Assembly: GCA_039566865.1 (NCBI GenBank)
Contig: CM076948.1
Span: 14,891,001-14,955,000 of the forward strand
Length of the DNA: 64,000 nt
Source: Aurelia coerulea
Taxonomy: Eukaryota > Cnidaria > Scyphozoa > Semaeostomeae > Ulmaridae
Reading direction: 5' to 3'
This document shows, one piece after another, positions 22,701 through 34,700 of the stretch; within the stretch, counting starts at the first letter, position 1; each line of letters opens with the position of its first letter. The translations under genes were made by a program, and so were the position numbers. The notes under the pieces are model-generated. The model searched no databases. It saw only the letters and a program-made list of their open reading frames with translations, and had not been told where the DNA came from.

Positions 22701-25700
22701 TCGTTCCCAAGGGCGTTCAAAAGTGAAAAAAGTCAGTCCAAAAATATTGCCGTAATATTATGAGTCCCAGTAAGAGCGGTCTCGGTCTGGCGTAATAGTC
22801 TCGTTTTGGATAGCGATTACTGGGACTCATCGTAATCAGTCTAAAGCAATATGCGGACAAGCTTAGACACGCCAAAGAAAGCACTATCACCGTTGGAGAT
22901 AGAGTACTCGTGAAACAAATTCGTAGAAACAGGTTATCTTCACGTTTTAGCCATACACCATATATCGTTATTTCAAGAAAAGGTAGCAGAGTCACGGCTA
23001 AGAACAAACAAGGACACTACCGTATATAACACATAACGTATCGCACTTCAAGCGATTTGCCGGAAACACTGATTTCGATGATTCCGAAAGCGAAGAAAGT
23101 AAAATTACTACTACACGCAGAGAACACGAAGGTGCACACGCACACAGACACGTTGATCATGAAGCAAGCGAAGAAAATGAACACGAGCCGAATCCTAGAT
23201 CGGTCAGAGCTCGAAAAGCACCAGAACGTTTTGGGAATCCTATCCCATCAAGCTTGATACACTAAAGACAAATCTTTCTACCGGGTGACCCAGAAAAAAG
23301 TGACCCACCGCAATCTGTTATAGAAAAAAAAACAAGTGTCCGATTGAAATATTTCAAGCATTGTTCTGTCGCTAAAAGACTAGCCTACATTATGAGTATT
23401 TTTGCAATTTTTTTGGGTACGGTAAAGTTCCCAAATTAAGGATTTTGAAGAAAGCGACAGGCTTGAAATCCTCAAAAAGTCGTCAAAAACAGGGGATCGA
23501 TTTGAAGCCATTTCTGGTCTTCAAAACAACGAGGAGCGTGTTTTATTTTGCCTTGGAATACCTTTAAGTACCTAGGGACTATAAACTTGCTCTGTAGACT
23601 TCCAACTAGGTTGCCTATTCCCAGGTTGAAACGAAACACGCTCCTTGTCGTTTTAAAGATCTGAAATGGCTGTAAATCAATCCCCTGTTTTTGACGACTT
23701 TTTGAAGATTTCAGGCATGCCCTTTTCCTCAAAATCCTTAATTTTGGAAATTTACCGTGCCGAAAAAAATTGTGAAAAATACTCATGGCATAGGCTAGTC
23801 TTTTAGCAACACAACAACGTCTGAAATATTTCAATTGGCCACTTACTTAATTTTCTGTAACAGATTGCGTTGGGTCACTCTTTTCTGGGTCACCCGGTAT
23901 AAAAAAGGGAAGTAATGTAATATTGTAAATAGTCATGTGACCTTATTATTCCCGCTGATATGGGAGTTGTTGTTCTGTACATAGTCAAGAGTTGTTGCGT
24001 GATGTTACTTGCGAAGACCACTCGTTATTTATGTCTCCCTGAGCTCGAAAGATATAACACCCGGATTCGATTGTCTCTCAACAGAAATGTCGCTAATGAT
24101 TAAGAATCGTTTCCCTTCTTTTTCAATTTCAGATGTCAAAATGTAAATTTAGTAGCTTGAAAAAGAATCAAACTGGGTGAGTCAGAAAAAAGAATCCCCC
24201 TTTAAAAAGTCACAGCTCCCTAGTGACTTGTATTGTAAAACGTTTAATCAAATATAAAACTAAAAAAACAAGACCACTGGAGGATCAATCTCAATTCTTT
24301 TCCTTGAACATATTAATTCAACTGCTTGCTTTTGCGGGTCAGGATTAAGTGACACCCATTTAATGGAAACCCACTGTTATTTGTTATTTACAGGCAATGG
24401 ACCCTCTGCAATATGCTTATCCCATTTGCTCTCTGGCAATTGGCCATACTACAATGGAGATCCAGTCCCAGACCCATTGCTCAATGATCGAATGGATTAT
24501 TGTGGAACTGAGACGTCTCTTATTGAGCAGGTATTTTTGCTTTGTTTCTACGAATCATTCAACGAGGTTTTGAAAACTGTGCCTTCTGACCTTATTAATG
24601 TTTCGACGGAAACATAGCGTTCGGATAAATAATACGTACAGTTTTTTTTTCAAGAGGTGATATCTGGTGTACCCCAAGGATCTGTCCTGGGCCCAATCCT
24701 GTTTAACTTTTATATAAATGATTTATTTCTTTTCATAAAATAGACAACCCTCTACAATTATGCTGACAACAATACGCTTACTTATTTTTCGAAAAGCATG
24801 CCCGATCTTGTGAATATTTTAGAAAAAGAAACAGGAATTACTTTGTCTTGGCCAGAGCAAAATGAAATGATTGCCAACCCTGAAAAATTCCATGCTTTAT
24901 TGCTCAGAAAAAAACCAAGCAAGTACTAGTGGAGAACAAATTAACACCAACGGTAATGTAATCAAATCTGAGGACACTGTCAAACTTTTAGGAGTCACTT
25001 TGGATTTTAAATTGGATTTCGACCTGCATATTTCCAATCTTTGTAAAAAATCTGTAACACAATTAAATGTTCTTAAAAGATTAAAGACGTTTATTGGCTC
25101 TGAGGAGAAAAAGATCATAGTTCAGAGTTTCGTTTATTCTAATTTTGATTATTGTCCCTTGGTATGGTATTTCTCATCTTCCAAGTCATTACAGAAAATT
25201 GAAAATTTGCAGAAACGTACCCTAAGGTTTCTTTATAGCGATCATACAAGTTCATATAACGATTTGCTTTCGAAATCGAGTAACTGCACGGTGCAGGTTG
25301 CTGGCCAAAGACTCCTTTGCATTGAAATATTCAAAAGTCAGAATTATTTGAATCCACCATGTATGAAGAGCTTTTTTTAAATTACGCTCTTCAAATTGTT
25401 CGTTAAGAAATCCAAATAACTTAGCCCATGTCAGGCCTAGTCAAACAACATTTGGGTCTAAAAGTCTAAAGTCTATCGGGCCACAGATTTGGAATGGCTT
25501 ACCAAAGGAAATAAAATCAGCAGACAATTTGAAAAGTTTTAAAGTTTTAATAAAACAATGGGATGGTCCAAACTACAAATGTAGTGCCTGTAAGTGCCAA
25601 CCAATTTAGTTTTATAGTTTAGAAAATTTGGTTTTTATTATTAGTTATGTAAATTCGATTTAGATTAGTTAACTTTTATTTATTATCAAATAGTGTATAC

Positions 25701-28700
25701 ATTGTTAGCTACTTGTAAATAATCGAATTGAAATAAAGTTTTTGCACACACAATTCTATTTCAAAAGAAAGAGAGCGCACACACAATTCTATTTCAGCTG
25801 ATACCATTGCAAAGGTATCATGAATCTTACCTTTGTGGACATTCAGTGATTTATTTTGGGAAATCTTTTTTGAAGCCAACATTCTACAGAAGAGTCTCGA
25901 AACCAAGTGTTGTAATTATTATACACTCAAAATTGTTTCTGTTATGGTTTTCTTGTGTTCACTATACTGCTGACAACTGCCTAGGCAGATTTCTTGATGT
26001 TGACAGACAGCCAATCAGCGCGTTTCTTCCCGAGAAGCATGACATCTTCGGGTCCCCTAGCTGTGGGGGAAGAGTGCCTCCCACGTTTCACCCCGCCACG
26101 AAATTATACTTTTTTAAGATCTTAAAATTTTTTTGTATACCCATTCCAAGGGCCTTAGGACGACATTATATAGTCATCCCATTGCAGTTAATTTCTAACG
26201 TTTGAAAACTTACCTACCCAGCGTTGTCCTTGGTTGTTTCTTGCTTGATAATTTTCTTGGTTTCGCTTTTTAAACGACATATATCCCATGTTTTCTCAAG
26301 TTGAAATAAACCGCTTGCTCTGCACTGTTTCATCGCCATTTTTGATTTGGAGAATTAAACGAAAGTGAGGTTAATCTCAGGCCAGCGTTGGAAGGAGGAT
26401 GGGTCTGGAATGCGCTGTTTTTTATCGTTTCTTCGTCTACCGACAATGCCTGCCAAAAGTCTTGGAACACCTTTGCTATTTTTGCATTTTTTTGCGATTT
26501 CCCCCTCTCCCCCTGAGAACAATGTTGTTCTGTGATGACAAAATGGGGATGGCAGGACGATTCGCGACTCTGATGGAATGCAAGGACAATAACCTTCCAA
26601 ATCAACATTGTTTTGGGGGTGAGGGGGTGTTTAAGCCTAATCGCTATGGTTAGAACTGCGGATTGTCAAGAAATGGCCTAAGTGTTCCAAGGACTTTTGG
26701 CAGGCATTGGAGGCTTGTAACCCAGCCACTACCATGTATAGAAGCGTGTTCAGACACCTCACAATTTTGATTGGTTGCTGTATTGTTGCGCGGGCTTTTC
26801 AAGCCGAATGAAGGTAACGAGCCTCATACCATCACATGACACTCTTGTAGCTTCATGTCAGACCCATCCTCTTTCCAACGATTGCCTGAGGTTAACCTCG
26901 CTTTCGTTTAGTTCTCCAAATTAAAAATTGCGATGAAACAGTGCAGAGCAAGCGGTTTATTTCAACTTGAGAAAAAAATGGGACAAATGTCGTTTAAAAA
27001 GCAAACCAAGAAAATTATCAACGAGGAAAGAACCAAGGACAACACTGGATTGGTAAGTTTTTCAAACATTAGAAATCAACTGTAATGAGACGACTATATA
27101 ATGTCGTCCTGAGGCCCTTACCCATTCTCGGATAAATTTTCAATGAAACTTTCCAAGTCGTAAGCTTTAAAATAAAAATTCACGAAAATATGAGTGCTCA
27201 AAGCTACGCCGTTTCACCCTCCATTTGTCCGTGGCTAGGCCCATCTCCCGCCTCTTCATCTGCGCCTCTTCTTCTGACGCTGTTTGATGTTCTGACGCTT
27301 TCCCATCTCATTTAAATTCATTTTTGCAGACTTAAATACCATTTCGGACATCTTTAGTCCAAAATTTCCCAACCTCGGTAATTTCTTGTTTGAAAATCCC
27401 GCTTGAATTACGGGGAATTACGTAAACCGGAACTAAATCAAACGGGGGGACGCGAAAGTGAGGGAACAAAATTCAACTCATTTCATTATGTTTTTATTTG
27501 AAGATATTTTCAAGAGAAGAGGGGGAGGAACAGTAAGGACGAAAAATGTTTTGGCTTTTGCGTCTTTGTTTTCATTTTTGCGTGTTTGTTTATATTGGTT
27601 GCGTGTTTGTTTACATTTTTCAGAGGAACCAATCACAATGCTCTATTGTGCACGTGACTTTGTTTTGGGTTTGTGATAATGCCGTTGTGTAAACACAGAA
27701 GCTGCGGGGCGTTTAGAGCAAAACAAGTCTCCCTATTTAGGGCCGGAAGCACATTAATTTTCTAGAATTTTCAAAAACTTTAAATTATAAATGAAAGAAT
27801 AGGAGTTTTTCTAATTTTTTGCCGAGGGCAAAAAGGATAACATTTAAAAACTTGAAAATATCGCATTTCGCTTTTTATCAATTTTCGTAACCCTCCATTC
27901 TGCTCTGCCTCTAACATTGGCAAATGAAAAATTTCAATGAAGAAAACTTTCTTGGTGATCTTTAGCAAATTGACTGGAAAAGCATTGTTGCAAATACCGA
28001 TGATATCAACCTCATCGTTGAGCAATGGACAAATATGTTCTCGTTGATTCTTGAAAAACATGCTCCTTTACGCTGCAGGAGGGTTTCAGAAAAATTTTGC
28101 CCCTGGTTGACGAAGGATTTCAAATGTTTGTCTGCTACAAGAGACAGGTTAAAATTGGCAGCTGTACGCTCAAAGTCCAAAATTTTGATGGATGCTTATA
28201 AACAAACGAGAAAAAGGGTCAATAGATTAAACAAAGATTTAAAGCGCGACTATTTTACAAATAAGATTGCCCTTTCCCAAGGTGATCTTAAAAACACTTG
28301 GAAAACCATTAACATGGTTCTCAATAAGAAATCAAAAACGACTCAAATTCAGTCGCTTGATGTTGATGGTAAGCATGTTACCGATAATAATGCTGTTGCT
28401 CAGACAATGAATGACTTCTTTTGTGATATTGGCAAATCTCTTAGTGACAAAATTCTACAGAAAGCTAACCCCCTTGTTGAAGCTAAGCTGGAAGTGAACC
28501 CTGAAAATTTACAGTTTAAATTACAAGCCTTTGATGTTCCTCAGATAAAAAAGGTTTTGGTAAATTCAAAACGTCCAAGGGTTTCGGTCCTGATGGCATT
28601 GCTAATCATTTCCTAAAGACCGCATTCTCTGTCATTGCAGAATCTCTCTGTGACATTTTCAACCTCTCAATTGCCACAGGAGTTTTTCCTGAAAATTGGA

Positions 28701-31700
28701 AAACTGCAAGGGTTGCCCCAATCTTTAAAAGTGGAGAAAAAAACAATCGTTCCAATTATAGACCGATTTTTGTGCTCCCATTTCTGGCAAGACTCTTTGA
28801 GAAATTGATTTACAACCAACTATATGATTATCTAGACAAAAATAAACTTCTGTATTCTGGCCAATCAGGTTTTAGAGCTCTGCATTCCACTGTAACTTGC
28901 TTGCTTTCTGGCACTAATGACTGGCACATTAATATTGAGCGTGGAAAATTTACGGGAAATATTTTCATTCATTTGAAAAAGGCTTTTGATACTGGTGATC
29001 ATGCCATACTTATTCAAAAGCTATCTAAGTACGGAATTCAGGGTCTTGAGCTTCAATGGTTCAAATCATGTCTCGGCAGTAGGCATCAATTCACTAAGGT
29101 TAATGGAGTGGAATCTGACATCGGAAGCATCAGCTGTGGTGTTCCACAAGGCTCTTGTTTAGGTCCGCTACTCTTCCTAATCTATATAAATGATCTGCCA
29201 TTTGCCTTGAAAAACTGCAAAGTTACGATGTACGCCGACGATACTAGCATATCCTATTCCTCTAAGAGCATTGAGGATCTAACTGAAACGCTCAACAACG
29301 AATTGAAATGTTTGAAAGAATGGCTTCAGGGCAATAAATTGTCTTTGAATGTAATCAAGACTCAGGCAATGGTAATCGGATCTAGACCAAATCTTAAAAA
29401 GATTGGTGAAAACACTGTGGATTCTCCTGCATTTGTTATCGATGATTCCCCTGTAGAACTCGTCGACAGTATTAAGTATCTCGGTGTCCAAGTTGACCAG
29501 TACCTCGTGTGGGACGAGCAAATTAAATCTGTTCAAGCCAAAGTCTCCCGCTCGCTAGGTTTTTTAAAATATGCAAAGACATTTTTGCCAAAACTGTACT
29601 TTGCAAATTATATAGAGGTATTGTAGAGCCACATTTTCGGTACTGCTGTTCTGTGTGGGGGAACTGTGCTGAGTTCCGACTGGTTAAGCTTCAAAAATTG
29701 CAGAATCGTGCCGCTAGAATTATTACAAATAGCAGCTACGATGCTCCCGCCGAAGCTTTGATTACAGAGTTAAAATAGCCAACGGTGAGGGATATGATCA
29801 GAAGTGAGACTGCAACAACTGTATATAAATCTGTTAGTCTTGCGCCTGATTATCTCTCGCATTTATTTGTTAGAAATTCTGATCGCAATATTATCAACCT
29901 TAGAAATGCCGAAGCTGACTTGCTAGTGCCATTCATGAAAACTAGTAATGGACAGAAAGCGTTCGCATTTCGTGGAGCAAAAATCTGGAATGATCTCAGC
30001 CGCGAGGCCAAGCAAGCTCCCTCTTTATCTTCTTTTAAGAACGAGATAAAGGGTCGGTTGTAAATTTATTGTAAATAGTTGTAGATAAATTATTTATGAT
30101 TGTAATTAGTTTCCTTTTCCCGTTATTAATTTTAGTAGATTTTTTTAATTTGTAAAGTTTTTGGCATGGCCCCCTGAATATCAGTCATACTGACTGACGG
30201 GGCTACCGTGCATAAATAATTTTAAAATGAAAAAAAATGAAAAACATAATAAGGCCTTCTTGACAGATGATGCCGTGTTTGCTTGATAAAGATTTATTTC
30301 TACTGCACAGTTTTCAACACAAGGGAGACTAATACTTTGAAAATGTTTTCAATCAATTTTTCTTGATTCAACAGCACTGCACAATTGTACTGGGAGGCTG
30401 AAAGTTATCTCAACTGTTAGATTCTAGATCAAATCATCGACCGTTGTTGAAATAATTGAGATTCGTCATGATTCTTCGTCGTTTTGAGTTTTATTTTTTT
30501 ACAAAGTCTAATCTAATTAACTTTACTTTAATTTACTTTACTTACTTTTGAATTTACTTACTTTAATTTACTTTTGAATTTACTTTTTGTGTAATTAAAT
30601 CCTGGCATTTCAGTTTGATCAATAAGGACATTTATGTTTATCAACTGTAACTATTGCCGCACGTCAACCTCAAGATTTTATTTTTTACAGTTTGCTTTAT
30701 CATAAATAATCCGATAGGATGAAAGAGGAATAAAAAAGCTTAAAAGCACGAAAGATTAATAAAACAGCTTCAAAGCACGAAAGATCATGGTAGAACATAT
30801 ACCTATCCTCGACTTGAAAGTATCTCTAAAAATCAAGCTGATGCCGAATGATTATATATACGTATGCATGGCTCTGATGAAGGCTTAATGCCGAAACACG
30901 AAAAAACAAAAAATGGCTTCTGTCGTGGTGTAAGACCCGGGAATCTGAATGACTTCAGATTTCTCCAACATTTCATTGCGCTTGAGTGGCGCAGTGGGAT
31001 GTTGGAGAAACTTTTGACACGAAGACAGGCAGGGGCACATTTTAATCCCAGGCAGGGGCACATTTTAATTCTCCAATTGTGGTAGCCCACTCATGAAAAA
31101 TATATTTCACCGTGTCAGCTGATGCCGAATGATTATATATCTAAAAATCAAATGTATTCAGGAATTACTGGCTCGGCGTTGAGAATTCAGCCTGACCTGG
31201 TTGACCTCATCGTCTCGTCAGACTGGCCTTGGTCAGAAAATCGGAAGGCAAAGTATTTTTGAAGAGGTAATTATGTAAGAACTTACCCAACTTTCATTCA
31301 TTGAGACTAAGCAATACTGATGAATAAGCAAAATTCCACTTGTTCAATCCTGAACAAAACGAATTCGCAACGATAAAATGAAACTCTTTGCACAACACAC
31401 GTTTTGACCATGACCAACACAGCCTTGACCGCATTCTCACAATAAGTTAACGAATATGAAATGTACATCCATTACAAAATCTAACAGGAATACGAGGATA
31501 GGTGTATGTTCTACCATGATCTTTCGTGCTTTGAAGCTGTTTTATTCCTCTTTCATCCTATCGGATTATTTATGATAAAGCAAACTGTAAAAAATTAAAA
31601 CTCTAAACGACGAATAGAATCATAACGAATCTCAATTATTTCAACAACGGTCGAGGATATGATCTAGAAACTAACATTTGAGATAACTTTTAGCCTCCCA

Positions 31701-34700
31701 GTACAATTGTGCAGTGCTGTTGAATCAAGAAAAAAATTATTGAAAAACATTTTCAAAGTATTAGTCTCCCTTGTGTTGAAAACTGTGCAGTAGAAATAAA
31801 TCTTTATCAAGCAAACACGGCATCATCTGTCAAGAAGGCCTTGTTATGTTAGGCAGAGCAGAATGGAGGGTTGCGAAAATTGATAAAAAGTGAAATGCGA
31901 TATTTTCAAGTTTTTAAATGTTATCATTTTTGCCCTCGGCAAAGATTTAAAAAAACTCCTATTCTTTCGTTTATAATTTAAAGTTTTTGAAAATTCTAGA
32001 AAATTAATGTGCTTCCGGCCCTAAATAGGGAGACTGGTTTTGCTCTAAACGCCCCGCAGCTTCTGTGTTTACACGACGCCATTATCACAAACCCAAAACA
32101 AAGTCACGTGCAAAATAGAGCATTGTGATTGGTTCCTCTGAAAATGTAAACAAACACGCAAAAATGTAAACAAACACGCTAAAACATTTTTCCTCCATGC
32201 TGGGAGGAACAGTTTCTTCATTTGTCGTTGAGTTGAGCCAGAGGAAAGTTGTCGATCCTTGCAAAGAAACAACGCATCATAGTTACCACTGCCCTTGGTT
32301 TATTTAATACAGCCCGAGTCTGCAATCGGGACTTTTAAAGGAAATTTCAGTTCTCAACCTAGACAGATGTTTTATCATCGGCATAAATCGACTTTGGTCT
32401 TGGAGGAGGAGCGAAGAAGATGGCCGACCTTTTTGAATCTCTTCTGCCCTACAGGGAGTATCGATTTCTTTTCTCTGACCTACCCTTGCTTTTGTTATCT
32501 TATGTGTAGAACTGGTAAGTACAGTAGCCCTTTTCATTGCCTGAGAAGCATTTTGGCGGGAGAATTCTGCAGAATGTTTTTTCATTAAGGCCTAAATATG
32601 TGAGACAAAATGATTTTGTGAAAGATAGGAAGATTTGCGTAGAGCTGCCGCAATGTTTTGCATGCTGAGTGGTGTGAAAACGAGGCTAAAATTGTGGGTC
32701 TGTTAGAGTTCCAAAATGCAAGCACCTTCAAGCGTTTAAAAAGATGGCGACAGAGAAGGGTTGGAAATCTCATAAGATCAAGTTTGTGTGCAATACGTGC
32801 ATAGAGACAGCAGAATTGAAGAAAATTTGTATAAAGCATCTACCTGACTCAAAAGAAAGCCTGAGTGTCGAGAACAAGATATTTTGCCTCTGTCATTTCT
32901 TTCAATCATTCACCTTTCACTTGTATCTGATTTGGATCTCTTTTGTGCTTTTCATTTTGTTACTTTGCAGCTTTGTGTGCTGACTTTCTCAACCAAGCTA
33001 ACTGACTTGAGTCTCATGAAAACATCCTAGCTCAATGCATTTGCATAAATGTGAGTTGCTGTGGCCTCTTGCCATATTACTGCAAGTTCTTCTTATGGGA
33101 CATCAAGCCAGAAATTACACGTTACATAATTACAGTTGAGTGAAATTTGAATAGAATGAGATGCAAAAGTGCCATATGTGCCATATGTGCCACATTGTAA
33201 TAAAAATCTCTGATGAAAATTTCAATTTCTAATTGCTGCAAAAAAATTTCATCATGACACTTTTGAGTCTGTTAGAGAGTTCTTTAAAGATGCTCTTGAT
33301 AATGAATATATGGTAATTGTCTTCATAGAAGATTACCATAATATTCATACAAATCACAGACCCACAACTGAGTCCCAAACAAAGGTGGCACATATAGCAA
33401 CTTTGCTCGACAAGAAGTCATCAACAAATGAACTGTTTCAAAATCTCTTAGAAAGGTCCATGGATAAGATATGTAAATACTATGTTAATGTGACGCCAAA
33501 CTGGGTCTGGACAGAGTTTTCTGCCCCAGAGTCTCAAATATCTCGACTGTTAGCCCATGACTACCAAAAAGATGATATCCTGACAGTGAGATCCATGGAA
33601 AATTGCAAGTTTTGGATAGTGTTGAGCTTCCTCAACACTACCTTTTTTGACAAGCATATGAATCTTAAGTCATGTGAACATGATCTGTAAATCTTGGTGT
33701 TCAAAGTGATAGTTCCTTAGATTGGAAAGAACAACTTAAGGCTGTTTCTGCCAAGGTCTCAAAGGCTATTGGCTTTTTAAAGTATGCCAAGAAGTATCTA
33801 CCAAGGGAAACTCTTGAAGATCTTTACACAGGTATTGTTGAGCCACACTTTCGATACTGTTGTTCTGTTTGATGTTGTTGTGGTTCTACTGAATTGAACC
33901 AGCTACAGAAGCTTCAAAACCGAGCGGCTAGGATTGTTACGGGTAGTAGCTTTGACACCCCGAGCAGGCCACTGATTGAAAGGCTGGGCTGGAAGACCAT
34001 TGAACAACTCATCAGCAATGAGTCTAAAACAATGGTCTTCAAGTCACTCAATGAGCTGGCTCCGCAATACTTGAGTAAACTCTTCAAAAGAAACTCCCAA
34101 TGCTCCACCCGTTGCCTTCGTAATACCGAGACTGACCTGAGGCTACCAAAGAAAACATCTGCAAATGGGCAAAAATGTTTCTCTTTCAGGGGAGCAAAAA
34201 TTTGGAACAGCCTCTCAGCTGAGTCAAAGCAGGCATCCTCTCTTAATAGCTTCAAAACGTCAATTTAGAGATAGTTGCAGGGGCGGGGCCTGCGGCGGTG
34301 GTGTTGGTTGCTCTTGGGTGGCAGGTCGGCTTGGGGTGAATAGTGGTCATGTTTTATGATCGCCGTCGCTCTGGGTCGACGTGTCGTCTGGGGGCGGCTG
34401 GTGTCGGCGCTGTGGGATTCGCCCCTGTCAGTGATTTAGGATTTGGTTTTTCTTTTATTTTTCTCTCTTATATTTATTTCTTTGTATTTAGATAATGAAT
34501 TGATGTAAATAGGTTTTTAACATTATGGTTTTTATTGTAATTAGGATTATTTAGGCTAGGTTAATTTTTCATATATTGTAAAGTAATGTTTTTATCGGAG
34601 GGCCCCTTGAAAAACGGTTCCTACCGAAGGGCTACCCTCCTGAAATAAATCAAATCAAATCTGCCAGGTACCATTTGTGAAGGGACTACCGCTGACCAGT

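Larger units (their letters stand above)
14588..24059 (+). mobile_element. Ty3/gypsy (mag-type) LTR retrotransposon with five nested insertions
   Basis: Direct LTRs 14588-14730 and 23916-24059 begin TGTAATATTG and end GATATAACA. A 5-bp target duplication, CCCGG, lies at 14583-14587 and 24060-24064. A primer-binding-like TGGCGACGAG follows the 5' LTR, and a purine tract, AAAAAAGGGAAG (23901-23912), precedes the 3' LTR. The order gag, protease, reverse transcriptase, RNase H, integrase is that of Ty3/gypsy. By manual alignment the LTRs differ at about 8 positions plus one indel. Gag-pol has multiple stops and frame breaks, so the element is dead. Later insertions are palindrome 4 (16140-16350), a LINE (16986-20226), two DNA elements (21836-22271 and 22274-22844) and palindrome 5 (23281-23897). 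Confidence 0.92.
27540..32195. repeat. Large foldback repeat with a LINE in its left arm
   Basis: The left arm is 27540-27917 plus 30243-30817; the right arm is 31493-32195. Pairing blocks include GCGTGTTTGTTTACATTTT, AGAGGAACCAATCACAATG (inverse at 32125-32143), CGCCCCGCAGCTTCTGTGTT and AAGGCCTTCTTGACAGATGA. The left arm also has a ~195-bp internal insertion at about 30495-30690 rich in ACTTTAATTT repeats, and a ~30-bp duplication (AGCACGAAAGAT). The loop of about 675 bp contains direct repeats GCTGATGCCGAATGATTA (30837 and 31117) and a small hairpin at 30959-31011. The outer ends show no clear target duplication. Confidence 0.85.

Noticed and set aside
26330..26653. Overlapping frames of 81-92 aa on both strands
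   Set aside because: They fall across the foldback at 26150-27120, have no known motif, and conflict with one another.
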